Assembly (NCBI GenBank): GCA_002484335.1
Contig: DLJQ01000012.1
Span: forward strand, 183,879 to 198,297
Length of the DNA: 14,419 bases
Source of the DNA: Flavobacteriales bacterium UBA7612
GTDB lineage: Bacteria; Bacteroidota; Bacteroidia; Flavobacteriales; Weeksellaceae
Reading direction: 5' to 3'
Shown piece by piece: positions 14,106 to 14,419 of the stretch. The translations under genes and the position numbers were made by a program. Within the stretch, counting starts at the first letter, position 1. Each line of letters begins with the position of its first letter. Below the pieces are notes generated by a model, which saw only the letters and a list, made by a program, of their open reading frames with translations, did not search any database and was not told the origin of the DNA.

Positions 14106-14338
14106 AACAATTATAACGATTTCGTGACTTTTTTTTACTAAAATTGATAATTATCATATTTAAAAGAACATTTCGATACGAAAATAAATAATTTTAATGA
14201 AAAACAATAGATTTTTTAATAAAATTAAAAATTAATTATAACCTCATAATATACTCAATTAAAGATTATTATAATAAATAAACAAATAAAAACAATCAAC
14301 TAAAACGTTATAGTTAATTATTTAGTTTTTATAAATAG
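14106..14338. other. Non-coding gap between GAPDH and the tRNA gene
   Basis: Very AT-rich and without a credible gene on either strand. It contains the two dyads named with the GAPDH promoter and a weak AACTAAA/TTTAGTT hairpin (14298-14304, 14321-14327). I see nothing else in it. Confidence 0.6.
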
Positions 14339-14369
14339 TTTGTTTATTCCAAAAAACATTCTATATTTG
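14339..14369 (+). promoter_or_regulatory. Promoter of the tRNA-Ser gene
   Basis: TTTG (14339-14342), a 19-bp spacer, then TATATTTG (14362-14369). Both boxes and the spacing fit the Bacteroidota sigma consensus (-33 TTTG, -7 TAnnTTTG). The leader 14375-14400 can form a short ACCG/CGGT hairpin before the tRNA. Confidence 0.8.
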
Positions 14370-14400
14370 CACTCGCAATACCGAAATAAACGGTGTTAAA

Positions 14401-14419
14401 GGAGAGTTGGCAGAGTGGT
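14401..14419 (+). tRNA. tRNA-Ser, 5' end only (cut by the window edge)
   Basis: The last 19 bases read GGAGAGTTGGCAGAGTGGT: acceptor strand GGAGAGT, U8, a D-arm starting GCAGA with A14, and the GG of the D-loop. The GGAGAG acceptor with GGCAGAGTGG is typical of bacterial tRNA-Ser. The anticodon is outside the window, so the isoacceptor is unknown. A textbook promoter precedes it. Confidence 0.75.

Noticed and set aside
1..14419. CRISPR array, prophage, insertion sequence or defence system
   Set aside because: No regularly spaced repeats, transposase, integrase, phage or toxin-antitoxin-like genes were seen.

Overview
The window is low-GC DNA (by eye about 30 % G+C) from a bacterium of the Bacteroidota, most likely class Flavobacteriia. 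Three things point there. Genes lack clear Shine-Dalgarno sequences. Promoter-like motifs follow the Bacteroidota -7 consensus TAnnTTTG. The gene families also fit: a 478-residue GAPDH with a long N-terminal extension, a GNAT/nitrilase fusion, and a cupin-like JmjC protein. Genus is not assignable from this sequence alone. Nothing indicates a phage, plasmid, transposon or CRISPR array; this is ordinary chromosomal backbone with a few interesting non-coding stretches.

Layout, left to right. An OxyR peroxide sensor (24-977, minus) is followed by a minus-strand unit transcribed truA -> ABC exporter -> small lipoprotein (4074 down to 1097), closed by a strong terminator at 1056-1078. Divergent from truA, across only 35 bp, lies a plus-strand pair: a YfcE-type metallophosphoesterase and an overlapping flavodoxin-like oxidoreductase (4110-5037). 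Both arms of this divergent pair, and the overlapping third gene, appear to start with TTG. A hairpin separates them from convergent minus-strand genes: a lipoprotein alpha/beta hydrolase, a GNAT acetyltransferase, the tRNA thiolase mnmA, a cupin-like oxygenase and an RsmB/NSUN-type RNA m5C methyltransferase (5079-10285).

The 534-bp gap at 10286-10819 appears to hold a small RNA gene of about 110 nt on the minus strand. It has a -7 motif inside a 12-mer shared exactly with the tRNA promoter at the window end, a folded body, and a strong hairpin plus T8 terminator. To its right are the GNAT-carbon/nitrogen hydrolase fusion gene (plus), a 292-bp gap carrying what looks like a decayed Flavobacteriia intergenic repeat, a shared terminator, GAPDH (minus), and the first 19 bases of a tRNA-Ser gene behind a textbook promoter.

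Functionally the window is mostly housekeeping: three RNA-modification enzymes (TruA, MnmA, RsmB-like), a central-carbon enzyme (GAPDH), one stress regulator (OxyR), one exporter and several small enzymes of unknown substrate. The genes are mostly single or in short units, and I see no multi-gene novel system. The best candidates for something undescribed are the putative small RNA, the repeat element, and an apparent split between promoters of RNA genes and promoters of protein genes.
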